Part shown: in pieces, positions 21,160 through 29,111 of the stretch
Layout of the letters: each line of letters starts with the position of its first letter
Position numbering within the stretch: position 1 is the stretch's first letter
Assembly (NCBI GenBank): GCA_902778995.1
Contig: CACYZW010000012.1
Coordinates: forward strand, 1 to 41,145
Source of the DNA: an uncultured Eubacteriales bacterium
GTDB taxonomy: Bacteria > Bacillota > Clostridia > Christensenellales > Aristaeellaceae
Direction: 5' to 3'
DNA length: 41,145 nucleotides
The notes under the pieces: model-generated
What the model was told of the DNA's origin: nothing
The model's input: the letters and a program-made list of their open reading frames with translations, nothing else
Databases searched by the model: none
Made by a program: the position numbers and the translations under genes

Positions 21160-21816
21160 ATGCGCCGTCGCCGCTTTCGCCCCTTTCGCAAAGCCCGCTT
21201 TTTCCTGATTCAGACCGTCGCGCTGTGGATGTGCCTCATGCTGATCTGTCTGACATCCTCGGGGCTGACCCAGGGCGAGACGGTGGTACTGCGGGCGCTG
21301 GAGCACTTGGGCAAGCCGTATGTGCTGGGCGCTGCCGGGCCGGACAGGTTCGATTGCAGCGGTCTGGTGATGTACTGTCTTGAGCCGGAGGGCTTTGAAT
21401 TCCCCTATCATGCTGCCGCGATCATCGGCACCGACGAGCGCTATCCGCTGATCACAGACCCACGGGCGCTGCTGGCGGGCGATGTCGTCTGCTTCGATAC
21501 CGTGCGGGACAAAGACCCCAGCGACCACATGGGCTTCTGGATCGGGGGGAACCGGTTTGTACACGCCTCATCCACCGGCGAAGTGAAGGTCAGCGCCCTG
21601 GAGGATTTCTATCTTGAAAAGTTCACGGGCGCGCGCCGCTACGTCCACGTCTATACCGAATGGCCGCTCGGCCAGCAGGTCAGCGCCTGGTTCGACGCCA
21701 CCGGCATTCCCAAAAAGCTCGCACCCGTGCGCGCCTGGATGGATTCCCTGCAAATCCCTCAGAAGCTACAGCCGATCAAAAAATGGTTCGATGACCTTGG
21801 AATCAAAAAACGTTAG
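21160..21816 (+). CDS. NlpC/P60 family cell-wall peptidase
   Basis: This 218-residue protein has an N-terminal basic segment and signal anchor (FFLIQTVALWMCLMLICL) followed by an NlpC/P60 domain. The catalytic Cys is in RFDCSGLVMYC and the His in GGNRFVHASSTG; GDVVCFDT and HMGFWIG are typical domain strands. Such enzymes cleave peptidoglycan stem peptides outside the membrane. A Pro/Lys/Trp-rich tail with three IPxKL-type repeats (about residues 180-218) follows the domain and is unusual. The ATG at 21160 has AAGGAG 9 bases upstream. It lies between the aldolase and cobT, apparently in one transcript. Confidence 0.87.
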   Translation: MRRRRFRPFRKARFFLIQTVALWMCLMLICLTSSGLTQGETVVLRALEHLGKPYVLGAAGPDRFDCSGLVMYCLEPEGFEFPYHAAAIIGTDERYPLITDPRALLAGDVVCFDTVRDKDPSDHMGFWIGGNRFVHASSTGEVKVSALEDFYLEKFTGARRYVHVYTEWPLGQQVSAWFDATGIPKKLAPVRAWMDSLQIPQKLQPIKKWFDDLGIKKR

Positions 21817-21843
21817 AAACGAAAAAGAGGAAATCAAAGAGCT

Positions 21844-22941
21844 ATGGAACAAGCACTTCAGGAAATCCTGAATCAAATCCGCGAGCCCGACCGTGACGCC
21901 ATCGCGAAAGCACTGGCCCGTCAGGAGAGCCTCGCCAAACCGCCCCACAGCCTGGGCAAGCTGGAGGACATCTCCGTGAAGCTGGCCGGCATGACGGGCA
22001 GGCTGTACAATCCTGTGGACCGCCGCCGCGTATTGATATTCGCCTCCGACAATGGCATCGTGGAGGAGGGCGTGGCCAGCTGCCCCCAGAGCGTGACGCT
22101 GAGCCAGACCATCAATTTCACCCGGGGACTGACGGGCGTGGCTGTGCTGGCGCGGCACTTTGGCGCCGAACTGGACGTCATGGACGTGGGCATCAATGCC
22201 GATTTCCACCAGAGCGGCATCCGCGACTGCAAAATCGCCCATGGCACCCGCAACTTTGCCAGGGAACACGCCATGACGCGGGCACAGGCGCTCAGAGCCC
22301 TGCAAATCGGCATTGAAGCGGCGCGACGCGCCGCCGACGAAGGCATACAGATCATCGGAGTGGGCGAAATGGGCATCGGCAATACATCCACCTCCAGCGC
22401 CGTGCTTTCCGCGCTGCTGAATCTGCCCGCCGCACAGACCGTCAGCCGAGGCGCAGGCATCAACAACGAAGCCTACGCCCGAAAGATTGCGCTGATCGAT
22501 GAAGCGATCAAGCGATGGCAGCCCGACCCGTCGGACCCGGTGGATGTTCTGACGAAGGTGGGCGGCTTCGACCTTGCCGCCATGTGCGGCGCGTTCCTGG
22601 GCGCCGCCGCCGTGCGACTGCCTGTGGTAATCGACGGTTTCATCAGCGCCGTGGCCGCGCTGTGCGCATTCCGGCTGAATCCCCTGTCCGCTGCCTATAT
22701 GATTCCCTCCCATGCTTCCGCGGAGAAAGGCTATCGCTACGCCATGGACGCCATGGGGCTTGAACCGATGCTGCTGATGAACATGCGCCTGGGCGAAGGC
22801 AGCGGCTGCCCCATCGCCTTCGAGCTCGTGGCTGCCTCTCAAAGCGTGCTTCGAAACATGGCCACCTTTGAGGAAGCGGCCATCGACGACGGATATCTTG
22901 CAGAAATTCGCGGCAACAAAGCTTTTCTGGGAGAAACATGA
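21844..22941 (+). CDS. cobT: Nicotinate-nucleotide-dimethylbenzimidazole phosphoribosyltransferase
   Basis: This 365-residue enzyme activates the cobalamin lower ligand by making alpha-ribazole phosphate from nicotinate mononucleotide and a benzimidazole-type base. Family motifs: KPPHSLGKLE near the N-terminus, FASDNGIVEEGV, IGVGEMGIGNTSTSSA, KVGGFDLAAMCGAFLGAA, and LGEGSGCPIAFEL, whose Glu318 matches the catalytic base of the Salmonella enzyme. Length is normal. GAGGAAA precedes the ATG. It starts a tight operon: its stop overlaps cobU and the following genes overlap or touch. No cobalamin riboswitch is seen upstream. Confidence 0.95.
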   Translation: MEQALQEILNQIREPDRDAIAKALARQESLAKPPHSLGKLEDISVKLAGMTGRLYNPVDRRRVLIFASDNGIVEEGVASCPQSVTLSQTINFTRGLTGVAVLARHFGAELDVMDVGINADFHQSGIRDCKIAHGTRNFAREHAMTRAQALRALQIGIEAARRAADEGIQIIGVGEMGIGNTSTSSAVLSALLNLPAAQTVSRGAGINNEAYARKIALIDEAIKRWQPDPSDPVDVLTKVGGFDLAAMCGAFLGAAAVRLPVVIDGFISAVAALCAFRLNPLSAAYMIPSHASAEKGYRYAMDAMGLEPMLLMNMRLGEGSGCPIAFELVAASQSVLRNMATFEEAAIDDGYLAEIRGNKAFLGET

Positions 22942-23471
22942 TGAGCACCTATATCTCCGGGGGCTGCAAGAACGGCAAGTCCTACTACGCCCAGAGGGTT
23001 GCGAAGGCTGGCGGCGCGCCCCTGTACTACATCGCCACGATGATTCCCCATGACGCGGAGGATCATGCCCGCATATGCCGCCACCGCATTGAACGGGAGG
23101 GTTGGGACTTTGAAACGCTGGAATGTGGGCTCGACATACTGCGCTGTTTGGAAGACGCCGACCCTAAGGGATCATTTCTGCTGGACAGCGTGACGGCCCT
23201 GCTCTCCAATGAGATGTTTACGCCGGAGGGCATACGTATGGACGCGCCCGAGCGCGTCGCGGAGGCGTTGGAAACATTCATAAAACGCGCTCCCAATACT
23301 GTGCTCGTCTCCGACTATATCTTCTCCGACGCGATGCTTTATGACGAACTGACGGAGGCATATCGTCGGGGGCTTGCCGCCATAGACCGCAGGATCGCCA
23401 GATGCTGCGACAACGTGATCGAAGTTACCTGTGGCCAATTCATCGCCCATAAGGGGGCTTTACCGTTATGA
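22938..23471 (+). CDS. cobU: Adenosylcobinamide kinase/guanylyltransferase, CobU family
   Basis: This 177-residue protein belongs to the CobU/CobP family, which phosphorylates adenosylcobinamide and then adds GMP. It has a P-loop SGGCKNGKSYYAQ near residue 8, IATMIPHDAE, the His-containing RICRHRIEREGW that carries the guanylylated His in the family, and a SVTALLSNEMF stretch. It overlaps the cobT stop (ATGATGAGC) and its end overlaps cobS by 4 bases. A second, shorter CobU-like protein follows cobS, so the two steps may be shared between paralogues. Confidence 0.85.
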   Translation: MMSTYISGGCKNGKSYYAQRVAKAGGAPLYYIATMIPHDAEDHARICRHRIEREGWDFETLECGLDILRCLEDADPKGSFLLDSVTALLSNEMFTPEGIRMDAPERVAEALETFIKRAPNTVLVSDYIFSDAMLYDELTEAYRRGLAAIDRRIARCCDNVIEVTCGQFIAHKGALPL

Positions 23472-24220
23472 AGCGGTTCTGGAACGCCTTTTGCATGTGC
23501 TACAGCATGTTCACGGCTCTGCCCTGCCCCTATCGACCATGGGACGAGGACGCCAGGGACATGATGCTCGTATGCCTGCCCTTCGTGGGCGCGCTTCTGG
23601 GGCTGTTGTGGGCCGCGCTGGGCGCGCTGGGCATGGCCTGGTTTGCCCCGACGCTGCGTTCGGCGCTGATTGCGGCGCTGTCCTGGCTGCTGACCGGCTT
23701 TATCCATCTGGACGGCTACATGGACACCTGCGACGCCATACTGTCCTGGCGCCCCTTGGAGCAGCGCCTGAACATCCTCAAGGATGTACACACCGGCGCC
23801 TTCGCCGTGGTTGGCCTGGGACTTCTGATGATGTTCAGCTATGCTGCGGCGGCAGGTCTGAATTGGGTCGATCTGCGGGCGCTGCTGTTTATACCGGTGA
23901 TATCCCGGTGCGGTTCCGCTTTCTGCGTACTGTCGCTCAAGCCCCTCGGCCACAGCGAATACGCGAACACTGCGGGCAAGGGCGCCCAGCGCTTCGCCGT
24001 CGCGGTGATCTGGCTGGTCACCGTAATCGCATGCGCCATCTGGCTGCGGAAGATTGCGCTTGTACTGATCATCGAGACGGCGGTCTATGCGGCGGCAATG
24101 GCCTGTGCCTGCCGCACGCTTAAGGGCGTATCGGGAGATTTGTGCGGGTTTGCGCTTAGCATCAGCGAATGCGCCGCATTGATCGCGCTGGCAAACTTCC
24201 GTTTTATGGGGGGACTGTGA
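23468..24220 (+). CDS. cobS: Adenosylcobinamide-GDP ribazoletransferase (cobalamin synthase)
   Basis: This 250-residue polytopic membrane protein (five to seven hydrophobic spans) joins adenosylcobinamide-GDP with alpha-ribazole (phosphate), the last bond of cobalamin assembly. The Mg-binding signature is present as HLDGYMDTCDAIL near residue 80, followed by ILKDVHTGAFAVVGLGLLM. Length is normal. It overlaps cobU by 4 bases (ATGA) and is followed one base later by the second CobU-like gene. Confidence 0.93.
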   Translation: MKRFWNAFCMCYSMFTALPCPYRPWDEDARDMMLVCLPFVGALLGLLWAALGALGMAWFAPTLRSALIAALSWLLTGFIHLDGYMDTCDAILSWRPLEQRLNILKDVHTGAFAVVGLGLLMMFSYAAAAGLNWVDLRALLFIPVISRCGSAFCVLSLKPLGHSEYANTAGKGAQRFAVAVIWLVTVIACAIWLRKIALVLIIETAVYAAAMACACRTLKGVSGDLCGFALSISECAALIALANFRFMGGL

Positions 24221-24221
24221 C

Positions 24222-24602
24222 ATGATCGTGATCATCGGCGGCAGCTATCAGGGCAAGCTCGATTTTGCCCGGGAGCGCTTCGGCCTTACGGATGACGACA
24301 TACAGATCTGCGACGAAACCACCGATGCCATCGATTTCTCCCGGCGCTGCATCGCCTATATCGACCGATTTGGTCTGAACCGAATCCGGTCCGGCATTGA
24401 ACCGGCGGATTGTTTCAAAACAGACCCCGTTCGGTTGAAGGACATGATCTTTATCGCAAACGATATCTCCGGCGGTGTCGTGCCTGTCGACCCGGTGCTT
24501 CGCGCCTGGCGGGAGGCCTGCGGGCGGTTGAATCTCTACCTCTGCAGAGAAGCGGACGAAGTCTGGCGGCTGTTCTGCGGCATACCGCAGCGCATCAAAT
24601 GA
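24222..24602 (+). CDS. Short CobU-like protein
   Basis: This 126-residue protein starts with a P-loop-like strand MIVIIGGSYQGKLDFA and ends with DISGGVVPVDPVLRAWREACGRL and EVWRLFCGIPQRIK (quoted in two parts), which match the C-terminal third of CobU (guanine-nucleotide side). The middle part with the guanylylated His seen in the upstream CobU is missing, and the P-loop Ser/Thr is replaced by Leu. It could be a degenerate paralogue or a partner subunit. It lies one base after cobS, and its stop overlaps the cobC start. Confidence 0.75.
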   Translation: MIVIIGGSYQGKLDFARERFGLTDDDIQICDETTDAIDFSRRCIAYIDRFGLNRIRSGIEPADCFKTDPVRLKDMIFIANDISGGVVPVDPVLRAWREACGRLNLYLCREADEVWRLFCGIPQRIK

Positions 24603-25174
24603 GGACGCTGTATCTGTTGCGCCACGGCTTGACCGAGGCGAATGAAAAGCGCCTTTACTGCGGCCGCACAGACCTTCCCCTTACGCCGAATGGCCAGGCC
24701 CTGGCGCGTGACATTGCGGCGCGTCGTCCGTTGCCCCCCTGCGAGTTGTATGTCTCCAGCGGCATGGCGCGCGCGAATGAAACGCTGACAATCCTGACAG
24801 GCCAAAGGCCTGTGCGCATTATACCGGAGCTTTCGGAAATGGATTTTGGTCGCTTCGAGATGCTCGGCTGTGAGGCGCTTCGGTACAATGGGGATTATCA
24901 GCGCTGGATCGGAGACGTTGACGGAAGCGTCCCCTGCCCCGGCGGAGAATCCACGGGCTCATTCCGCCGCCGGGTATTGTCCGGGGGAACGGTGCTCTTG
25001 AAACTGCGCTGGTCGTCCGCCATCGTCGTATGTCACGGGGGCGTCATCGTCAATCTGATGAGCGCATGGTTTCCCTCGGAGAATCGAGGCTTCTACGAAT
25101 GGCAGCCTGCCGCCTGCGAGGGCTGGCGCGTCGAATTCGACGATTGTATTCCACGACGGTTTGAAAGCGTTTAG
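24599..25174 (+). CDS. cobC: Alpha-ribazole phosphatase-type histidine phosphatase
   Basis: This 191-residue phosphoglycerate-mutase-like enzyme has the phosphohistidine motif LLRHGLTEAN near the N-terminus, YCGRTDLPLTPNG, SSGMARANETL and the second His in VVCHGGVIVNL. In this setting it should dephosphorylate alpha-ribazole phosphate or cobalamin phosphate, though the family is broad. The ATG overlaps the stop of the preceding gene (ATGA), typical of translational coupling. It closes the nucleotide-loop operon; no upstream corrin-ring genes are in the window, so the operon fits either salvage or the last part of synthesis. Confidence 0.87.
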   Translation: MRTLYLLRHGLTEANEKRLYCGRTDLPLTPNGQALARDIAARRPLPPCELYVSSGMARANETLTILTGQRPVRIIPELSEMDFGRFEMLGCEALRYNGDYQRWIGDVDGSVPCPGGESTGSFRRRVLSGGTVLLKLRWSSAIVVCHGGVIVNLMSAWFPSENRGFYEWQPAACEGWRVEFDDCIPRRFESV

Positions 25175-25277
25175 TATCCTTTTGCATTCATCGTTTACGT
25201 TCGTTGTCGATATCTGCAGTGGCGTTCGCCCTGACACGTAAAGCGATAATTAAAAAAGATATTACAGTGCAGACGCC

Positions 25278-25306
25278 TTTACAGATGTCGAACGATACGA
25301 TATTAT
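25278..25306 (+). promoter_or_regulatory. Promoter of the 120-residue membrane protein gene
   Basis: TTTACA (25278-25283), a 17-base spacer and TATTAT (25301-25306), 29 bases above the ATG. Confidence 0.6.
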
Positions 25307-25335
25307 TGTATTATTAGATACAGGAGGCTTACACT

Positions 25336-25698
25336 ATGCGGTACAAGGCCATACTCGCCGAGCTGGCGCGCAAGCGCTATCCCCTCTCCATCATGCTGAT
25401 CGTCATCGGTGTGCTCGTCATACCCTTCCCCTATCTTTTCATACACTTCGGTCTGGAACTCACCGATTTGTGGTGGTCGCTGCTGGGCATCTGCTCCGGC
25501 ATCGTGTCGGGCAGTGTGATCGTGGGGCTGGGTTCGCTTGTGGAGGACATTCACGACATATCCATGCACACCGTGGGCTACGACCTGGAGGTCGGCGATT
25601 TAGAGGAATACGAACTCGATACGGATGACGATGACGAAGCATCCTCTGAAGCTGAACATCCGGTTTCAGAAGAAGCTAAGGAAACCACCGAGGCATGA
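25336..25698 (+). CDS. Small membrane protein with acidic tail, unknown function
   Basis: This 120-residue protein has two hydrophobic spans (about 17-37, LSIMLIVIGVLVIPFPYLFI, and 45-66, WWSLLGICSGIVSGSVIVGLG) and a C-terminal 45-residue tail dominated by Asp and Glu (ELDTDDDDEASSEAE and on). No family is recognised. AGGAGG lies 7 bases before the ATG. It has its own promoter and converges on the DUF2284 gene, with a shared terminator hairpin between them. Confidence 0.72.
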   Translation: MRYKAILAELARKRYPLSIMLIVIGVLVIPFPYLFIHFGLELTDLWWSLLGICSGIVSGSVIVGLGSLVEDIHDISMHTVGYDLEVGDLEEYELDTDDDDEASSEAEHPVSEEAKETTEA

Positions 25699-25874
25699 GT
25701 TAATGCTGTTCTCGAGATAAGACGAGACGAGATATGGGATGGATTTTTCGTTTTGGCAACGACGCCAAGCCAGGATACGCTGCCGGGCTGGTTGCGCCTG
25801 CCGCTGGCAGTGGCGCAACTGGTATCGGGAAAAGGCTCCCACAGATGTCGCGGTTTAGTTTGAAAAGAATAAAT

Positions 25875-25909
25875 GCAGTCCCGTAATACCACCTGTATTA
25901 CGGGACTGC
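25875..25909. terminator. Bidirectional terminator hairpin between convergent genes
   Basis: GCAGTCCCGTAATAC (25875-25889) pairs perfectly with 25895-25909, leaving a 5-base loop. A/T-rich DNA flanks both sides (ATTTATTC on the minus side, CATTTATTTA on the plus side). It sits 5 bases beyond the DUF2284 stop and 177 bases beyond the membrane protein stop. Confidence 0.8.
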
Positions 25910-25913
25910 TCAT

Positions 25914-26447
25914 TTATTTAAACAGTATGAGGGAAAACCAGGTAACGACGTTCCCTTGCGCCATAAAATCAATGCCGTGCTTTTCAGCCAGGTCGGTGAT
26001 GAGTATGCCGTGGCTCTCCACGCAGGGAAACATGCGGTTCGGAAAGCGGCACGGGGCGTTGGGCCAGGTGCAGCGCTCGCAGTGGGCACAGGCCTCTGTG
26101 GACAGCGTCAGCGTCTCATCGGTCTGTGCGCGTACCATCGCAAGCACCTGACGGGTGATCTCCTCGTGGTCGGCGCGCGTATCCAGCGTTTCGCGAATGT
26201 TGGCGATATCGCTGACCTCGGTGATCGTGGCGATCATAACGCCCTCGTCATAGGCCATCACACGTCGCCGGCATTCTTCCACCGTGCCGACTGCCGGAGG
26301 GCACGCCCAGGTGGTGTCATACATCGGGCACTCCGTCCGGCAGATATAGCGCACACGCTCCGAAAACAACAGCTCATCCGTCCGAAAAAAGGCATATTGG
26401 TACAGCGGCAGCTCAGCCAACTGCCCTTCCAGTCTTTGTCTGTCCAT
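25914..26447 (-). CDS. DUF2284 Cys-rich metal-binding protein
   Basis: This 177-residue soluble protein matches the DUF2284 family of predicted metal-binding (probably Fe-S) proteins. Two Cys clusters are seen: YICRTECPMYDTTWACPP near residues 34-51, and CAHCERCTWPNAPCRFP near residues 119-135 followed by MFPCVESHG. Function is unknown; family members are spread through anaerobic bacteria and archaea. It starts 6 bases after livF and is the last gene of the branched-chain amino acid transporter transcript, ending at a strong hairpin. Confidence 0.85.
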   Translation of the reverse strand: MDRQRLEGQLAELPLYQYAFFRTDELLFSERVRYICRTECPMYDTTWACPPAVGTVEECRRRVMAYDEGVMIATITEVSDIANIRETLDTRADHEEITRQVLAMVRAQTDETLTLSTEACAHCERCTWPNAPCRFPNRMFPCVESHGILITDLAEKHGIDFMAQGNVVTWFSLILFK

Positions 26448-26453
26448 GGCGAA

Positions 26454-27179
26454 TCATCCGCCCAGGTACGCTTCACGTACCCGATCGTCGGCCAGTACCT
26501 GTGCAGCGGGACCGGAAATCGTGATCTTGCCGGTACCCAGCACGTAGGCCCTGTCTGCGATGGAAAGCGCCATCTGGGCATTTTGCTCCACCAACAGAAT
26601 GGTCGTGCCGGTGGCATGGAGCTCCTTGATGATGTCAAAGATCTGCTCCACCAGGATAGGCGCGAGCCCCATGGAGGGTTCGTCCAGCATCAACAGCTTG
26701 GGCTTGCTCATCAGGGCGCGGCCCATAGCCAGCATCTGCTGCTCGCCGCCGGAAAGCGTTCCCGCCACCTGCTTTTCCCTTTCCTTCAGGCGCGGGAAGC
26801 GCATGAAAACGTCCTCGAGCGACGCGGGAATCTCGTCCTTCGGACGGGAATAGCCGCCCATCTCCAGGTTTTCTTTGACCGTCATCTGCTGGAACACCCG
26901 GCGTCCCTCCGGACAGAGCGCCATGCCCAGGCCGACGATGCGGCTGGCTCCGATGCCCACAATGCCCTTGCCCTCAAAGGTTATCATTCCGCTTCTGGGC
27001 TTGAGCAGACCGGAAACCGTATTCAGCGTCGTCGACTTTCCCGCGCCGTTCGCGCCGATCAGCGTGACGATTTCGCCCTCGTTCACCTCGAAGGAGATGC
27101 CCTTGATGGCGTGTATGCTGCCGTAATACACATGGATGTCGTCTACCCGCAGCAAGCTGTTTTTGTTTGCTTCGCTCAT
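26454..27179 (-). CDS. livF: Branched-chain amino acid ABC transporter ATPase LivF
   Basis: This 241-residue cytoplasmic ATPase powers import with LivG. Motifs: Walker A GANGAGKST, Q-loop region, ABC signature LSGGEQQMLAM, Walker B LLMLDEPSMGLAP and the switch His after TTILLVEQN. The PSMGLAP and VEQNAQMAL stretches are typical of LivF rather than other ABC ATPases. GGAGGG lies 7 bases before the ATG at 27179, and the gene begins 3 bases after livG ends. Confidence 0.95.
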   Translation of the reverse strand: MSEANKNSLLRVDDIHVYYGSIHAIKGISFEVNEGEIVTLIGANGAGKSTTLNTVSGLLKPRSGMITFEGKGIVGIGASRIVGLGMALCPEGRRVFQQMTVKENLEMGGYSRPKDEIPASLEDVFMRFPRLKEREKQVAGTLSGGEQQMLAMGRALMSKPKLLMLDEPSMGLAPILVEQIFDIIKELHATGTTILLVEQNAQMALSIADRAYVLGTGKITISGPAAQVLADDRVREAYLGG

Positions 27180-27182
27180 GTG

Positions 27183-28046
27183 TCAGCCCTCCTTCTTCTT
27201 GCCCAGATAGGCTTCGATGACAGTCGGGTTGGCCTGTATTTCATCGGCGGTTCCCTTGGCGATGATGCGCCCGTAATTCAGCACGCATATGCCCTCGCAA
27301 ATGCCCATGACCAGGTTCATGTCGTGTTCGATCAGCATAACGGCGATCTTGAACTGGTCCCGAATCTTGATGATGTTGTGCATCAGCTCTTCCGTCTCAT
27401 GGGGGTTCATGCCCGCCGCGGGCTCGTCCAACAGCAGCAGCGACGGGTTTGTCGCAAGCGCTCGGACGATTTCCAGCCTGCGCTGCGCACCGTAAGGCAG
27501 CGAGCCCGCGCGCACGCCGGCCAGATCCTGCATGTCGAATATCGAAAGCAGCTCCAGCGCCTTTTCGTGCTGCTGCCTTTCGCCCTTCCAATAGCCGGGC
27601 AGGCGCATGATGCCGGTGAACATGCCATACTTGATCTGATTGTGCAGACCGATGCGCACGTTGTCCTCCACGGTCATGTTGTCGAACAGGCGGATGTTTT
27701 GAAATGTTCGGGCGATGCCGAGCTTGTTGGCCTGTACGGTGTTCATGCCTGCGGTATCCTTGCCATTGAGCAGGACTGTGCCCATCGTGGGCTGGTAAAC
27801 CTTGGTCAGCAGGTTGAAAACGGTGGTCTTGCCTGCGCCGTTGGGCCCAATCAGACCGGCAATCTCCGTTTTTCCAATGATAAGGTTGAAGTCCTCCACG
27901 GCCTTCAGGCCGCCGAACTCAATGCCCAGGTGCCGCGCTTCAAGCACGGGTGTGCTGTGCAGGTCGCGCTCCGGTATGATGCCTTGGCTTGGCGCCGGTA
28001 CCATGCGGGTATCCAAGAGCCGTTTCTTGCCTTCACTCTGCGTCAT
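27183..28046 (-). CDS. livG: Branched-chain amino acid ABC transporter ATPase LivG
   Basis: This 287-residue ATPase has Walker A GPNGAGKTTVFNLLT, the LivG-type RTFQNIRLF, signature LPYGAQRRLEIVRAL (a slight variant of the usual LSYGQQ), Walker B LLLLDEPAAGMNP, and VMLIEHDM. It begins about 30 residues before the usual LivG start with a polar segment (TQSEGKKRLLDTRM...). GGGAGGTG precedes the ATG at 28046, which overlaps the livM stop by 4 bases, so the extension is probably real. Confidence 0.95.
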   Translation of the reverse strand: MTQSEGKKRLLDTRMVPAPSQGIIPERDLHSTPVLEARHLGIEFGGLKAVEDFNLIIGKTEIAGLIGPNGAGKTTVFNLLTKVYQPTMGTVLLNGKDTAGMNTVQANKLGIARTFQNIRLFDNMTVEDNVRIGLHNQIKYGMFTGIMRLPGYWKGERQQHEKALELLSIFDMQDLAGVRAGSLPYGAQRRLEIVRALATNPSLLLLDEPAAGMNPHETEELMHNIIKIRDQFKIAVMLIEHDMNLVMGICEGICVLNYGRIIAKGTADEIQANPTVIEAYLGKKKEG

Positions 28047-29101
28047 TCGTCGGCACCTCCCACCTGAGTTTGCGCATCACGCCCTCTGCGCCTGCCCATC
28101 TGACTGAACAGCGAACGCAGCATCGGGTTATTGGTAACCAGCATCACCAGGATCAGTACGACGGCATACACCAGCATGCGGTAGTCGGCAAAGGTTCTCA
28201 ACAGCTCCGGCAGTACGGTAAGCAATGTCGCGGCGATGATGGAACCCCAGATGTTGCCGATGCCACCCAGCACCACAAACACCAGCACCAGAATCGACGT
28301 GTCAAATTTGAATTTGGAGGCAGCTACGGTAGAGAAGTTGAGGCCGTACAGCGCCCCCGCCATGCCCGCCAATACCGCCGCGGTGACGAAGGCCATCATC
28401 TTGTACTTTGTCACGTTGATGCCCATGGCCTCTGCCGCGATACGATTATCCCGGGTTGCCATAATGGCGCGGCCGGAACGGCTGTTGATCAGGTTCATGG
28501 CCACGATCAACGTGAAGATAATCAGCGCAAAGCCCACCGGGAAGGTGGCGATCTTGGCCTCGACGGTAGCGCCTGCGGGGCCATTGACCAGCATCGTGCC
28601 GGGAATGTTTGGATTGTTGAAGGAAACATACAGCCGCCCGCCGTCCAGCGAGAAGTACATGCAGTTCAGCACATTTCGGATGATCTCGCCGAAGGCCAAT
28701 GTCACAATGGCAAGATAGTCGCCCCGCAATCGCAGCACCGGTACGCCGATCAGCACGCCCGCAATGCCGGCGAACAAGCCGCCAACCACCATTGCCAGTA
28801 TCAGCCGCAGCAGCTCGCTTTCGATATGAAACAGCGCATTCAGCCAGGCGGCGGCGATGATTCCGGAGAACGCGCCGACGCTCATGAAGCCGGCGTGTCC
28901 GAGACTCAACTCACCTGAAATGCCCACCACCAGGTTCAACGATATCGCCATCACGATATACACGCAAATGGGCACCAGCTGGCCCCTGAGGGAGCGCTTC
29001 ATCGCGCCGGATGCGATCATCGACTGGCAAATGATAAAGGCGATGATGACGATGCCGAAGGATATGATGTTGTTGATCGTGCTCTTTTTCAGCTTTTTCA
29101 T
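28043..29101 (-). CDS. livM: Branched-chain amino acid ABC transporter permease LivM
   Basis: This 352-residue integral membrane permease has eight to ten hydrophobic spans and the family stretches LNLVVGISGELSLGHAGFM near residue 60, LRGDYLAIVTLAFGEIIR, and GGIGNIWGSIIAA. It forms the channel with LivH. The ATG at 29101 has AGGTGA 5 bases upstream; a GTG at 29110 lies inside that ribosome site. It overlaps livG by 4 bases and begins 10 bases after livH. Confidence 0.94.
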   Translation of the reverse strand: MKKLKKSTINNIISFGIVIIAFIICQSMIASGAMKRSLRGQLVPICVYIVMAISLNLVVGISGELSLGHAGFMSVGAFSGIIAAAWLNALFHIESELLRLILAMVVGGLFAGIAGVLIGVPVLRLRGDYLAIVTLAFGEIIRNVLNCMYFSLDGGRLYVSFNNPNIPGTMLVNGPAGATVEAKIATFPVGFALIIFTLIVAMNLINSRSGRAIMATRDNRIAAEAMGINVTKYKMMAFVTAAVLAGMAGALYGLNFSTVAASKFKFDTSILVLVFVVLGGIGNIWGSIIAATLLTVLPELLRTFADYRMLVYAVVLILVMLVTNNPMLRSLFSQMGRRRGRDAQTQVGGADE

Positions 29102-29111
29102 GTGGCTCACC

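Noticed and set aside
25956..28067. 703-codon open frame on the plus strand
   Set aside because: Antisense to the DUF2284 gene, livF and livG, all with intact family motifs and ribosome sites.
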